Source: Armigeres subalbatus (lineage: Eukaryota > Arthropoda > Insecta > Diptera > Culicidae). From it: a stretch of DNA of 64,000 nt. Position 1 is the first letter of the stretch; each line of letters starts with the position of its first letter. The notes beneath the pieces are model-generated. The model was given only the letters and a program-made list of their open reading frames with translations, did not search any database and had not been told where the DNA came from. The translations under genes and the position numbers were made by a program. The stretch spans positions 418,151-482,150 of the forward strand of contig NW_026943250.1 in NCBI RefSeq assembly GCF_024139115.2. Direction: 5' to 3'. Below, piece by piece: positions 1 through 11,991 of the stretch.

Positions 1-212
1 TTCCGAGAGCCTCTTGGAAGGAGGCTGAGCCTCTTGGAAGGAGGCTTCCTGAGCCTCTTGGAAGGAGGCTTCCGAGGCCTCTTGGAAGGAGGCTTCCGAG
101 CCTCTTGGAAGGAGGCTTCCAGGCCTCTTGGAAGGAGGCTTCCGAGCCTCTTGGAAGGAGGCTTCTGAGCCTCTTGGAAGGAGGCTTCTGAGCCTCTTGG
201 AAGGAGGATTCC
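1..212. repeat. 23-bp minisatellite, about 9 units
   Basis: Tandem units of 22-25 bp built on GCCTCTTGGAAGGAGGCTTC run from the window edge to about 212, where the last unit degrades (GGAGGATTCC). Each unit has dyad symmetry (GCCTC against GAGGC), so single strands could fold. The array probably continues upstream of the window. No coding capacity. Confidence 0.9.
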
Positions 213-1083
213 GATGAAAGGACGACTAGCTCAGGACTTTCTGGAGGGCACGAAGCGCTTGGCATCGGCTTGTTTTTACGAATTGCCTTGTACCGTCAGA
301 AATTATAATAACGATTGATTGGTTTGATTGAAAGACGATGTTTCCGACCTCGGTGAGTCACCGATACTTTGCCCCTAACGAACGATTCATGATTGCCGGA
401 GTGGCGCGGTGGATCTCAGCTGCTCGAGATCTACAGGGTTGGTCTCGTTTTCCAACAGATCCAGGTCGCTGTAGTTGTGTGGAGCTCGTTAAGTTAGGTT
501 CCACTGGAGGGGGAAAGTGATGTTCCAGCGCTTCATTCAACGTTGAGGTTGAAAATCGAGGGAGGAGGAACAGTAGTAGAGAGTTGGTGGCCTAGAACCA
601 ACAACTGATAAATATGGTGGAAGACAACGGGGCAAAGTTGGAGTCTCAGCAACTGTGACGAGAGATGTACTCCTGCTCCACCCGAGGTAGATCCTTCTCC
701 GCAATCGATCTTTGGTTGCTGTTGGGAAACAGGATGTTGCTCCTTGGTTGGGGTTTCTGAGTCGCAGATATGGAGGCGTTTTTAAGCCTGTGGAATGTGT
801 CGTGGAGTGTTGATTAAACTTAATCCAGTCCTAGTAACGGGCATGTAGCCGACTGCTCAACAATCCGCCTTCTGTTGGTCTCGTACTGTTCTTACTATGG
901 GACCGGAGATGGAGGGCGTGTTGGTACTTTTTAAGGGTAAGTGTTAGTTAGTGAAACAAATTCACGTTTGGGAAGCCGAGCCTTCGCGTTTTTGACGTGT
1001 TTGTCGTTTGTGTTGGTACTATCAAAAGTTATGATATAGAATCTTAGGTTGGCAAGGGGGTAAAAAAGGCAAACTGGGCTTAT
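213..1083. other. unassigned intronic sequence
   Basis: No gene or repeat was recognised. The segment is less AT-rich than its surroundings, and its short ORFs on both strands (for example around 338-540) look like chance overlaps. It presumably belongs to the intron upstream of the NHL exon at 6649. Confidence 0.4.
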
Positions 1084-1224
1084 TAACTCCTTACGTTTTG
1101 CCTTTCTCGTATACTAAGTATACGGTAAAGGCTATATGATCGCTCCAAAAACAAACTTTTTATAGAAGGCCCGGAGACCCATAGTGTTATATACCAATCG
1201 ACTCAGTTCGACGAATCGAGGTGA

Positions 1225-1266
<42 letters not shown>

Positions 1267-2446
1267 TGTGTATGTGTGTGTGTGTGTGTGCGCAAAACTA
1301 CTCAAAAAATGTCACTCATTTTTCGGGCACTTATCCTCAACCGATTTGCTCGCAACAAGTTGCATTCGACGCAGAATCCTGTCCCATTGTTTCCTATTTG
1401 AAATTGGCCAGATCGAACTATGGGATCAGAAGTTATGGTCAAAATACAAACTCATACGAAAAAATCGCGTAAAAAATGTCACTCATTTTTCGGGCACTTA
1501 TCCTTAACCGATTTGCTTGCAACAAGTTGCATTCGACGCAGAATCCTGTCCCATTGTTTCCTATTTGAAATTGGCCAGATCGAACTATGGGATCGAAAGT
1601 TATGGCCAAAATACAAATTCATACGAAAAAATCGCGTAAAAAATGTCACTCACTTTTCGGGCACTTATTCTCAACCGATTTGCTCGCAACAAGTTGCATT
1701 CGACGCAAAATCCTGTCCCATTGTTTCCTATTTGAAATTGGCCAGATCGGACTATGGGATCGAAAGTTATGGCCAAAATACAAATTCATACGAAAAAATC
1801 GCGTAAAAAATGTCACTCATTTTTCGAGCACTTATCCTTAACCGATTTGCTCACAACAAGTTGCATTCGACGTAGAATCCTGTCCCGTTGTTTCCTATTG
1901 AAAATTGGCCATATCGGACTATGGGATCGGAAGTTATGACCAAAATACAAATTTATACGTAAAAATCGCGTAAAAAATGTCACTCGTTTTACAGGCACTT
2001 ACCCTCAACCGATTTGCTCGCAACAAATTGCATTCGACACAGAATCCTTTCCCATTGTTTCTTATTGGAAATTGGCCAGGTCGGACTATGGGATCGGAAG
2101 TAATGGCCAAAATACAAATTTATACGTAAAAATCGCGCAAAAAATGTCACTCATTTTTCAGGCACTTATCCTCAATCGAATTGCTCGCAACAAATTGCAT
2201 TCGACGTAGAATCCTGTCCCATTATTTCCTATTGAAAATTGGCCAGATCGGACCATGGGATCGGAAGTTATGGCTAAAACGCAAACTTTTACGAAAAAAT
2301 CGCGTAAAGAATGTCACTCAATTTTTAGGCATTTATCTCTAGCTGATTTGCTCGCAACAAGTTACATTTGACGCATAATCCTGTCCCAATGTGTCCTATT
2401 GAACATTGGCCACATCGAAATATGGGGTCGAAAGTTATGGCCGAAA
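1084..2446 (+). mobile_element. TG-microsatellite element with amplified 167-bp core
   Basis: The element opens with a TTTTGCCTTTCTCGTATAC-type head holding a small palindrome (GTATACTAAGTATAC region near 1110-1122). A TTATATACCAATCGACTCAG block and a (TG)n tract at about 1228-1290 follow. Then come seven copies of a core unit starting AAAAAATGTCACTC at about 1304, 1471, 1638, 1805, 1972, 2139 and 2306, an exact 167-bp period, the last copy shorter. The same head, TG tract and core with one core copy recur at 2446-2945 and, on the - strand, at about 21265-22790. I see no transposase, so it is a non-autonomous repeat family whose mobiliser is unknown. ORFs through the array are artefacts, because 167 is not a multiple of three. 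Confidence 0.8.
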
Positions 2447-3010
2447 CACCATTTTCGCCTTTTGCCTACAAAGTATACGAAAAGGTTATATGTTCGCTCC
2501 AAAACTAAACTTTTAGAGAAGGCCTGGGGTTCCATAGTGTTAAATACCAATCGACTCAGCTCGACGAACTGAGATGGTGTCTCTGTGTGTGTATGTGTGT
2601 GTGTGTGTGTGCGCGCACCAAAAGTGCGAAAAGTTTAGCTCACTTTTTTGGTACTTATCCTCAACCAATTCACTTACAACAAGTTCCACTCGACGCGGAA
2701 TCCTGCCGTATTGTTTTATATTGAAAATTTGGAAGATTGGACTATGGGCACAGACATTATGGCCAAAATACTTTGTGTTTTGAAAAAGGCGCGTAGAAAA
2801 GCCTAGCTCACTTTTAATGCACTTACCCTTGATCGATTTACTCACAACAAATTGCATTGGACGCGGAATCCTGTTACATTATTTTCTATTTCAAATTGGC
2901 CACATTGAATTATCACCTTAAAAATTGTGGCCAAAACTCTTTTTTTTGCCTTTCTTGTGCAACATAATTGTACCGAAAGACTATCATTTCACTCCGAAAA
3001 CAAACTATCG
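2446..3010 (+). mobile_element. second TG element copy and start of a third
   Basis: About 2446-2945 repeats the head (TTTTGCCTACAAAGTATACG), the ACCAATCGACTCAGCTCGAC block, a TG tract (2584-2611) and one to two diverged 167-bp cores. A new head (TTTGCCTTTCTTGTGC) starts near 2945 and stops after about 60 bp. Copies therefore sit head to tail and share junctions. The family's other terminus (CTAGGTGGATTAATCTGGG) occurs separately at about 3588-3606. Confidence 0.7.
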
Positions 3011-3284
3011 GATGCTTCCACACTAATACAGTTCCCTCCCTCTTCATACGGGAGCTTGGCAGAAGGAAGGTCATGAGATTTATATCATAACAAATATTGC
3101 TCTCCGCTCGATGGGAATGACATTTTCGTTTTCTTTTTGTGTAGTCGGAGCTTCAGTTTAACAAACATCCAAAAGTAATATCCTCAAAATATATGACTGG
3201 GTAAAATAAAACATGGGTATGTACGTCAAAAAGATTAGAAAAGGAAAAAAAATGTCGAAATTCTTATTAGCATATTGAGGATCA

Positions 3285-3448
3285 AGTTGAAAACCGAACC
3301 GAGGTCTCGCGACAATCGCATTTTCTCGCATTTCCGGATGTTGCAACTGCATCGCGAGTAGTGCGCATCTGTGCCATAATCGTGCACCACTCGCGATGCA
3401 GTTGCGACATTCGGGAATGGGACAAAATATGATTTTCGGTTTTCAACT
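3285..3448. repeat. fold-back (inverted repeat) element, 164 bp
   Basis: The outer ends AGTTGAAAACCGAA and TTCGGTTTTCAACT are exact reverse complements. The inner arms around GCAACTGCATCGCGAGT and ACTCGCGATGCAGTTGC also pair, leaving a short loop near 3360-3385. The middle of the arms has small indels. No coding capacity; it looks like a small fold-back MITE. Confidence 0.75.
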
Positions 3449-4555
3449 GGAACTACATCTTTGCTTGAAAAAATCCAATTTTCATAGAACGGACAAATTT
3501 TTTTTTTCTTTTTTACTCCTAGCTACTAGCTCATCTATTTTCAAGCATACACATTTTACGAAGGTCGAGAAAGGCACCATCACCGCTAGGTGGATTAATC
3601 TGGGTTTTTCATTTACTGACAGCACACCGCTCCGGTTTCAGTCGAGAGGTGGCCAACTCATCGCCGTCGTTGAAGCGATGCCTTGTGAAAAATCACTGCC
3701 GTAGTTGTTTTTCCCGCTTTGGCTCTACGACTTCGTTGTTTTTGCATGCTTATTGATTCGTTTATTCCTTCTGTATGGTGTTGGGCTTCACTATATTCCG
3801 CAATTTGCTGATGATGTGGTCTTTGATATTTAAGTTGGCTTTGAGTTTGTTCACTGTGTCGGTAAGGTCAGCAATTTTGCGGAACAGCTCCTCGATTATG
3901 CCACTTTTCTTGACCGTCTCCAGTCGACTTCCATGCTGCTGCAGCTTGACAAGGTTTTCCATGTGTTATTTTTTTTCGTTTGTATTTCTTCTGCAGTCCT
4001 TTGATGGTCTTCTTAAGGTCGCAGTCTCCTGGTCCTTGCTGGAACTAACCTTTTTTTACAAATCAAGACACTTGGCTTGGGCTTGGGCCGGTAGGAAGCT
4101 CCAGCTCTCTACTGGCTTGTGTACATAGAACACCATGGTCGAACCGAATGTGCTGGGCCTCGACCTATTTCGTGTAGATAGGGTACTTCTTTGAAAACAG
4201 AAAAATAGTTTAAAAATATCAAATTTTGCTAAGATAGCAAAATGAGAAATTGACATGAAGACGACAATATAAATATATTGCACTAAATATTATGCGGAGA
4301 TAAAGTATTGCTATTTGTAAGAAGTGATCAAATTCATGTGCTATTAGATTGTTCTTATCCATAAAATGTATTGATATTGAAATGATATTTCCGTGAAAAT
4401 TGATATTGTTGCCTGCTCTTTTATCTCTCATATCAATCAAGTCCGTATCTTGTTATGTTATTCTATTCATTGCTTCTTCCCGGGTTGCTATTAATGTGGA
4501 CTTTCGCTCGTACTTCCAAGGGAAACTGTTTTGAACTTCCTTGATAAATAATTTT
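3449..4555. other. unassigned intronic sequence
   Basis: It contains one isolated TG-element terminus (about 3570-3610) and otherwise nothing recognised. Overlapping ORFs on opposite strands at 3762-4128 are unlike any family I know and are probably chance. Confidence 0.35.
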
Positions 4556-4559
4556 ATTA

Positions 4560-5030
4560 CCACGGTAGATTCATTTGACTTTCCTCGAGAGATGCATCCG
4601 AATTTCTTCGGAAAATTACTCAGAATCTTCCTAAGGAATTCTTTTGAATTTCCAGAGAAATCTTCAAATCCCTACTGAAAATTCTACCTAGTTTCCAAGA
4701 CATAATCTTCCAATTTTCCGAGGGATTTTTTCCACATTAAGGCATGAAGTTCTCAGGAAATTCTTCTGAGATTCTAATTTAAAATTATATCTTTTTCCTT
4801 AAATAATTTAAATTCTTCTGGATATCTTTGCAAAGTTTTTTTTGAGTACCAAAAAAGAAATTCTTTCGAAAGAGCAATTCTTCCGAATTTCCAATGAAAC
4901 TGTTTTTTTTTTAATTTCCTATGATAAAATTCTTCTGAATTTTAACAAGATTTTTTTTTTCTTTTATATTTTCAAATCTCAAGAGGATATTATTATGAAT
5001 TTTAACGAAGAACTTATTCTGATTATCCAC
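4560..5030. repeat. degenerate AATTCTTCTGAATTTCC-type tandem repeat
   Basis: Imperfect reiterations of AATTCTTC followed by GAATTTCC-like words fill this AT-rich stretch at roughly 25-60 bp spacing. Homopolymer runs of T interrupt it. Individual units are too diverged for a fixed period to be given by eye. Non-coding. Confidence 0.6.
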
Positions 5031-5713
5031 TGTCAACTTTATTTATAAGCTCATCTGCTTGTCTACACGTGTCGAAAATGTGTTTAGAAGCAGCTTGATT
5101 AGCTTGCATCATTATGAAATTTTTATTTCTCTTCACAACGATTAGGCAAAATCCGAACACAGGGTCGATGCCTTCAATGGCATTTTCCTAAACCATCTGC
5201 CACTCCTCGTCATACCACATAATGTCTTCAACCAAATTCCACTTTCCTGAGGAATTCACAATCTTTAATTTCCACCATGGCGTTCTAATGGACAACGAAC
5301 CTGCTCTCCGTTCTATCACTTCAAGGATGGAATTTGGATAATTTGCCATTTTGATTACGTGATCTCGTCGTCTTGCTGCAGATAGAAACAGATTTTCTAT
5401 CTTCAAGTCGCAAATCGAGAATGAAGCTAATGGATACCCTCCTTTCGAAAAAAAAAAGAATGGCGAAAACGTTTCTCCATTGTCTTTCCGTTTCCTTCCA
5501 ACTATAGGACACAGCAAACCGTTCTACATCCGGTCAAGCTGTTGACAGTCACCACACCAGCTGACTTGGAAAACTCACACTAATAGGGTCAGGTGGGGAG
5601 AGATGAGTCACTGGTCTTTTCTTGTCAGACGGGCTAAAAACGCCTTCATGATTTGGTTCAAAATCTGTGCATCTGTTTTGAAATTAATTTCAAGTGGGGA
5701 AACTTATGTCATA

Positions 5714-5944
5714 TGTCATAAGACGAGTATTTCCATTGATTTCCACCACTTAATTGTATCTTGACAGATACGTATTTCGACCTCAATAGTAAGGCCGTCT
5801 TCAGTGTCTCGTACTTGACTCGACTTATTCGAGTCAAGTACGAAACACTGAAGACGGCCTTACTGTTGAAGTCGAAATACGTATCTGTCAAGATACAATT
5901 AAGTGGTGGAATTCAATGGGATTGTAAAAACTCGTCTTATGACA
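5714..5944. repeat. 231-bp fold-back MITE
   Basis: Arms of about 110 bp run from TGTCATAAGACGAGT to TTGACTCGA and back, with a loop of only about 5 bp near 5824-5828. The arms contain the words TTGACAGATACGTATTTCGA and GGCCGTCTTCAGTGT. Related, partly deleted copies lie at about 9330-9500 and 23868-23985. Near-identical peptides read from both strands here are a by-product of the palindrome, not genes. Confidence 0.9.
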
Positions 5945-6648
5945 AGTGAAAACATTCCACTAAAAAGCTCAAAATAATTTTCTTATCGAAATTTATGTCA
6001 TTTATTCCTTTACTTCGATTCAAATTAACTCATCACTACTCTTGACCCACTAGAACGAAATATCAAGTGAAATATTCGGAAAAGTATTCCCCGAGCGACT
6101 CACCTTACTACATTTTCCCCTACACCCAAAAAAGTCAAACGCTTCTTTTCTGCTTCTTTGTGTTAACCAAATAACTGAACGGCACATATCTAAACATGTG
6201 GGCGGTTTGTGGACCCTTTTCATCGAGTAATACATTCAGCGATTCGATTCCACGATTATAGGGGCTGAAACGTGAAACGCGCTCATCCTGGGTGGGCTTG
6301 TCCCTGTGTCCAGTCCACTCAACAACTGGGTCGGGGGGTTGGCGAAAAGAGCCAGCCACACAGAAATTGATAGACACGTGTCCCCCAACAGCGGAATGTC
6401 ATGCGAACCCGGAAGGGTGCCGGAACGATGATTGATTGGCATCGGTGGACGAACACTTGTTCGTGGGATACGACCGACTTGTTTGAACGATTCCGAACGA
6501 GATTGGGGTTTTGGAATGATTTTGTGAAGCGTTGGTATTGGGGGCTGAATAAAATTAGGTTTTGCTTATAAATAAAATTTATCGACGGTCTAAATGTATC
6601 GGAATAAGGTCAATAATAATAAAATTATATTTTGTGTGTTTCTTTCAG

Positions 6649-6725
6649 ATTTTCGACGTCAACGGTCGTGTTCTAACAACATTCGGTAGCGAAGGCTCGG
6701 ATGAAGGGCAGTTCAAATTTCCAAG
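6649..6725 (+). CDS. wech: TRIM-NHL protein, penultimate visible exon (NHL repeat)
   Basis: A 77-nt exon lies between a polypyrimidine-AG acceptor (TTTCTTTCAG ending at 6648) and a GTGAGT donor (6726). It encodes the NHL strand-turn pattern IFDVNGRVLTTFGS, then a GSDEGQFKFP segment, and ends with two bases of an Arg codon. The next exon supplies the third base (AG|G), so the phase matches exactly. NHL repeats form a beta-propeller that binds RNA or protein in TRIM-NHL post-transcriptional regulators. The family inference rests on this exon and the C-terminal exon; the RING/B-box/coiled-coil exons would lie upstream of the window. Assignment to wech (LIN-41/TRIM71 class) rather than another NHL protein is an inference from the repeat pattern and the C-terminus ending in VF. 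Confidence 0.8.
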
Positions 6726-6816
6726 GTGAGTGAACAGTTGTAATCGTTATGATCGAAGATACTTCAACTAATTTTGATTCAATTGATCTTGAATAAGGAT
6801 TCTTGTTTTTTTTTAA

Positions 6817-6951
6817 TGAAATCTTAGTGATTTATTATTTTAGAGCGACTTAGGGGAAATGCTACAAGGTTAAAAGACTATTATTCTTCCATTTACTTCC
6901 ACTGTTCAAATGGAAGAATAATAGTCTCTTAACCTTGAAATCTTAGTGATT
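6817..6951. repeat. 28/29-bp intronic hairpin flanked by 16-bp direct repeats
   Basis: The arms 6866-6894 and 6908-6936 are reverse complements with one mismatch and a 13-nt loop. A perfect 16-bp direct repeat (TGAAATCTTAGTGATT) occurs at 6817-6832 and again at 6936-6951, starting at the last base of the hairpin. It lies about 140 bp downstream of the NHL exon donor, on the transcribed strand. It could be a tiny MITE-like insertion or a local duplication. A miRNA-like transcript is possible but unsupported. Confidence 0.75.
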
Positions 6952-9329
6952 CTAAAGGAAATATCATCAGCCAGTCAGGGCTTTCAAAACGATATGCTAA
7001 CCAAGGCACATTTTTGAACTGGAAATCAACCGCTCTAATTAAGCTTTGACTGAAATGAGAATATTTGGTGATTTTCACTGGCTTTAATATGCATCAGTAT
7101 TATTTGGTTTACAAATGATTTTGATTACACTATAAGTGATATGTGATGAGTCTTTTCTCTAGATATGATTAGCCAAATAATGGCCCCAAACAGTGTTTTG
7201 CTTCATGCGAAAATGTTTTTTCAAATGCGAAAAAACGATTGAGAAAACAACCTTTGCTGACGCGGAAGTTCAAATGATTGTCACTTCAATATTAGCTATG
7301 ACCACGATGAAATTTCAATCAATTTGATGTCCAACATTAAGTGAATGCAACAGAAGTTCAATCGAATAGCTGTCAAATCAAAATCGAGCTGTGACTTCCA
7401 TTCGATAGCTCAATTGACGAACGATAATCAATCGTTCATCCGAGAATAGTACTCGAATGATTGTTGAATACCTAACAAAAGAAGAGAAAAAAATTTGAAG
7501 ACTATTCATAAATTCAGCTTGTTCTTTCACATCAAATGGAAATTGAAGTTCTATGAACAACTTTAAAAGTGGGCTTTAAAAAGAATGTATGAAAAAAGGA
7601 ATTGATTTGAATTTGAAGCGGCAACAAATAAAAGAGTCATACACATTTTAAGATTTAGATTAATATAAGGAAGTATGAGTCTGTCATGAGATATATCCAG
7701 AACAAATTGATTGACTTCCCTGTAGGAAGAATTTCCATCCTGTCACTCAATTGAATGAATATAGAACAAGAGCCAGTTTTATTCAATAAAAAATAATTTA
7801 ATAATTTGTTCCACTTCAATCCCCACGATTTCCCCAGCGTAGTACACTAAAGGAATTCAAGAAGCACAGAAGACCCACTTTTATTTGCCTTTCCATCATT
7901 CCGTGGAGCATTTCATCTCTAGGTTGTCTCTATCATGGTCGCCGCCGCCATACTTTCTTTCCGTATTTTTTTTCTCTCTGGTACCATCCATACCCATCAT
8001 GAGGTGATGATGGCTGACTTGTGCAACCGACGACGACGACGACGAAGACATTGGCGACGTTCTCGTTCCGCAATGAGTTGACGACCTTGGGGGTGCCAGC
8101 GGCAGCCAAATTGGGCAAAAAAGGGGAAAAGATTGTTTGTCAAAGTTGATTTCGCGGGCGGAAATTGAATAAAGAGCGGAAGGAAGATAAATACACTTTT
8201 TCCCCCGGACACCCGAACTTTTGTCAATGGGTGCAAGCTGCGAATGTGACGTTAGAGAAGCGGGGAGTCTGTTCCCGTGATAAATACAACCGAAGGAGGT
8301 CAGCAATTTCCGGTGCTTTTTTCTGACGCTCCCAGTTTGAGTCCTCTTCGGTGCGGATGGGAGCGGTGGATCAAAGGTGGATCACTCGCACACAGAACGA
8401 GTTCGTAGAGAAATGGAACCGATTCGGGAAACGGGAAGTATTATAAATTTAATTATAATTTCGAGATCGGTGATCTACGAGTCACCCCCGGGGGAGTTAA
8501 ATTAATGTCAGGTTTTATTTCATTCGAAATACGGACTGATGGGAGTAGTAATTTAATAATTCCGACCGGAGTAAGTCTGACGAAAACTCTCCCCCAATCA
8601 CACTGCATTTATGTCGTTCGGTTCAATTATGATAAATCCAGCAGACAGCTTGGAGTGCTTCTGCCAGGATAATAACGGCTTATCCTCAATTTAGTCTAAG
8701 CCTTACGAGCTTTGGTTCTGTTGGAATGGCTGTTGAGAACGATTGCTGGCTACGCAGCCTTGGGATTCTGATGAAATTTAGTGTGCGATTTGAAAAAGGA
8801 TTCTATCACTGGAAGAGAAAGATTGAGAAGCATTATGCATACAAAAATACAGATCTCTCAGATAAGATGATGAAAAAATGCACTTAATTGACAATATCAT
8901 AATTATTGATGTAAGATAATAGTGGAGACATTGAAGATAGTTATTCCGACCAAAGCAGTAGTGGCCTTAGTCGTTCGTAAAATATTTCCATATTTTACTT
9001 GGTTCATAACCGTATGGCGCCAACCACGTAGTCCAAGCAAATCGTTTTTTTACCTGATCTATGCACTGGGTGCTATAAGTCGCAGCTTGTCATGTGCGAG
9101 AATAGTTGATTTTGAATTTATTATCATGTTTTTGTAAAATTAGGAATTAGATTCGTCTGATATCTACTTTCAGCTTAGTAGAAGCAAACAAAGTTTAAGT
9201 GATGTAAAACTGTTATTCCTCACGATAGATAATGAGTACTGAAGTTTAATAAGTAACTTATTTGTGTAATTTATTCCTGATTTAGTGAAAATATAGGCGG
9301 TTGTGTAAAAAAAACATCCTTTTTATTTT
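6952..9329. other. unassigned intronic sequence
   Basis: Apparently low in recognisable repeats. An ORF pair on the - strand near 7896-8306 includes a low-complexity (GAC)n-derived Ser/Val tract and no family motif, so I do not call a gene. Nothing else is supported. Confidence 0.35.
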
Positions 9330-9535
9330 TACAGATACGTATTTCGACCTCAACTGTGAGGCCGTCTCCAGTGTCTCGTGCTTGACTCGACGCAACAAGT
9401 GAAGACGGCTTCACAGTTGATGTTGAAATAGTTTTTTTTTAAGAAAACAAAACGTAGTGGAATTAAATGGAAAGTACTAAGCTCGCCTTCGACAGTTGAA
9501 GACATTCCGCTGAAAGCGCTTAAATAAATTTTCTG
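9330..9535. repeat. decayed relative of the 5714-5944 fold-back
   Basis: It shares ACAGATACGTATTTCGACCT, the GGCCGTCTCCAGTGTCTCG word, part of the returning arm (GTGAAGACGGCTTCACAGTTGA), and the tail words GACATTCCGCTGAAAGC found beyond the other copies. Arms are shortened and an A/T-rich stretch replaces part of one. Non-coding. Confidence 0.65.
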
Positions 9536-9837
9536 AGAAAACTATGGGTCAATACAAAATTTTGTTGCATAGCTGTGGAACAATTGAGTTATTTGTTCTT
9601 TGGCCACTAAGAGTGATCAACATTTGACAATGTTGGCATAAACAGGCGAAGCATATCGTACAAAAAGTAACCAATATTTTCTAGATCCCAGACTGAATCT
9701 GACTGTAAACCAAACAGCCCAAGTGGCCTAGAGTTGAGCTTTTCTTCCAATCTATTGATGGAATATGAAGTCTTAAGTTTTACTGCCTCGAGAGTGTCAT
9801 CAGCTACCTGTAGCATTACGTCATCCGCAAAACCCGT

Positions 9838-9958
9838 CTGAGGCTAATATGATGATACTTTTATGCCCTGAGTAGTCGAGACAATTTCCAATCCGAAAAT
9901 TGCCTAGACCGGCACCGTGAATCGAACCCAGCCACCCTCAGCATGGTTTTGCTTTGTA
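9838..9958 (-). mobile_element. Feilai-like SINE fragment
   Basis: Read on the - strand it contains the tRNA box-B-like GGGTTCGATTC (as GAATCGAACCC on +). This is followed by the TGCCGGTCTAGGCAATTTTC and ATTGTCTCGACT words shared with the full copy at 34962-35247. Both ends are missing. Confidence 0.75.
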
Positions 9959-9977
9959 AGGAATTATTATCGGTTGT

Positions 9978-10545
9978 CAAGGGTTCTAGGTAGTCCACGA
10001 ACTCCATAGAGTCCAGATCTTCCAATTAACCTCCGTAATGGAGGCATATATTAAAGAATTAACAAGTTATGTGAACCCATACTGATATTAATTTGCATTC
10101 TAAAAGGTCCTTGCAGTTGTCATTAGATCTAGGTAGACTACTTATAGTCAAGATCTGCCGATCAATCGCCGTAATAGAGGCTGATATTGAACAATTAACA
10201 AGTTGTGTGACCTTATATTGGTAACAGTTTGCATTCCAAGTTGATCTTGTTGTCGTTAGTTCTAGGTAGTCTACGAACTTTATTTAGTAAATATCTGCCG
10301 ATCAATCTTCATAAAGAAAGCAAATATTTGAGAATTAAGACAATGTCTGACTTTATATTGATATAAGTTTGCAATCTTAGCAGTTCTTGTTGTTGTCATG
10401 GGTTCTAAGTAGTCTACAAACTTAATATGGTCAAGATATTCAGATCTTACGGAGATTGTTATTGAAGAATTCTTAAGATCTTAAGGAAGTTATTGAAGAA
10501 TTAACAAGTTGTGTGACAACTTCTTGGTATACCAAGGTTCCATAT
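9978..10545. repeat. tandem repeat, period about 136-143 bp, about 4 copies
   Basis: Units recur with GTTCTAGGTAGTCTACGAAC (9983, about 10122, 10258, 10401), then AGATCTGCCGATCAATC and GAATTAACAAGTTGTGTGAC blocks in the same order. Divergence between units is substantial. There is no coding potential or terminal structure. Confidence 0.75.
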
Positions 10546-10599
10546 TATTAATATAAAGCAGTGCATGCCTTGGTAATGTGATAAAATCGAGCAGAAAAC

Positions 10600-11350
10600 T
10601 TGATGAAACCCGGGTACACAAAATCGGGTCTATTCCACAAAGGGCATATACCACATTTGAAACAGGCTGATAGATCTTTAGTTACGCGTGTAGACCTTGA
10701 GGCCTCGCGTCAGGCATTTTTTGTATAACAAACGTCATGTGCAATATTTGAAACGGACCCACAGATCTCTGGATCGCATGTAGGTCTTACACCCAGCATT
10801 TCTTGAAGGGCAAAGACCATATGTCATGGAAGCATTCTATTTCATGTGTAACAAATGACATGCATCACATTCGGACTCACTCCAGGGATTTTTTTGGTGA
10901 CCATGATTATATGCCAGAAACGCATTCTATCCTATACACCACAAAATGCATTTATCATTTGGTCGGGGTTCAGCCAAATCGCACCAAGCGCCAACGAAAA
11001 ATTACCCATTTTTCTGCTGAAACTTTCGTTTAGCAGATTTATTTGGTCGTAATTTGTTTCCGACATCCCTCAACCTCATAACTGAGGATATCCTATTGCA
11101 AATGTACGTTTAAAGTAATATGAAACTGTTTTCGTTGTTCTTGTACGAACAAAATAGCACAAGTTAGTCGAAAAGCCGCTTGGTGCGGTTTGGCTGAGCC
11201 CCGACCATTTTTGAAACAGGCCAAAAGATCTATGGTTACGCATGTAGATCTTAAAGCCCTACTCCAGTGATTTCTTAGATAGCCATGAACATATGCAATT
11301 GAGTATTCTATTCTATGTATCGCAAAACACAAGCCCAAGCTTTTGGCGAT
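10600..11350 (+). repeat. degenerate ~130-bp repeat array (family also at 44.5-47.9 kb)
   Basis: Words such as CACAAAGGGCATATACCA, TTTGAAACAGGC, GATCTTTAGTTACGCGTGTAGACCTT and ATTCTATTCTATGTATC recur in order. The same family, in both orientations, fills about 44530-46557 and 47425-47930. Short ORFs here are not conserved between units. Confidence 0.65.
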
Positions 11351-11794
11351 TTTCGAAGAACTTAAATAAAAATGATGATGATCTGCTTATTGTGCGTCAA
11401 CATATCAACATGGATCTGCAGCACTTATGAATACGCCGGAAATGCTTTCAGATGAGCTGGTAGATCTGAGGTCCATGGGGTTGTTGAATGACTGACGATA
11501 GTGAAGGTCTGTTTATTATGTTTTCGTATATCAACATGGGCCTAAAATGGTTTAATCAACTTGAAATACCTGTTGTTTAGTTGCTAGACCTTATACTATT
11601 CCTTATACTATTCCTAGATACTATTACAAGACTTTTTGGCGCACTAAGCACATCTCATGGCCTCAGCATTCAAACTATTGTACAACCATGATACCGTAAA
11701 GAATTTATACGACCCTGATACGTAAATTACCTAAAAGATACATCCTTAGACTAAAAGTAAGTTAAATATTAAAATTTGCTTACCTTTAATATTT

Positions 11795-11950
11795 TTGCCT
11801 TTCTCGTACAACAAAATTGTACTTAAAAGCTATATGAACACTCCGAAAACGAACTTTTGATAGGAGGCCCGAAGACCCATAGTGTTATATACCAATCGAC
11901 TCAGCTCGACGAACTGAGGTGATGTCTGTATGTGTGTGTGTGTGTTTTTT
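11795..11950 (+). mobile_element. TG element head, truncated at its TG tract
   Basis: TTTTTGCCTTTCTCGTACAAC, then the CCATAGTGTTATATACCAAT block, GAACTGAGGTGATGTCTG and (TG)n to about 11946. The sequence then switches to TTTTTTTACAAGGG, which on the - strand is an A-rich 3' tail of the adjoining R1-like retroelement. The core and other end are absent. Confidence 0.75.
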
Positions 11951-11991
11951 TACAAGGGTTAAAGGCCATCAAAAATCTGCGCGACAGACAC

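Noticed and set aside
1184..1841. Cys/Val-rich ORF followed by repeated ORFs of 60-128 aa
   Set aside because: They are translations of a (TG)n tract and of 167-bp tandem units that cycle through frames. No domain.
5709..5949. Nearly identical 60-aa proteins on both strands
   Set aside because: Caused by the palindromic arms of a fold-back element.
7896..8306. 136-aa - strand ORF
   Set aside because: Contains a translated (GAC)n run and no conserved motif, with overlapping ORFs in other frames. Not called.
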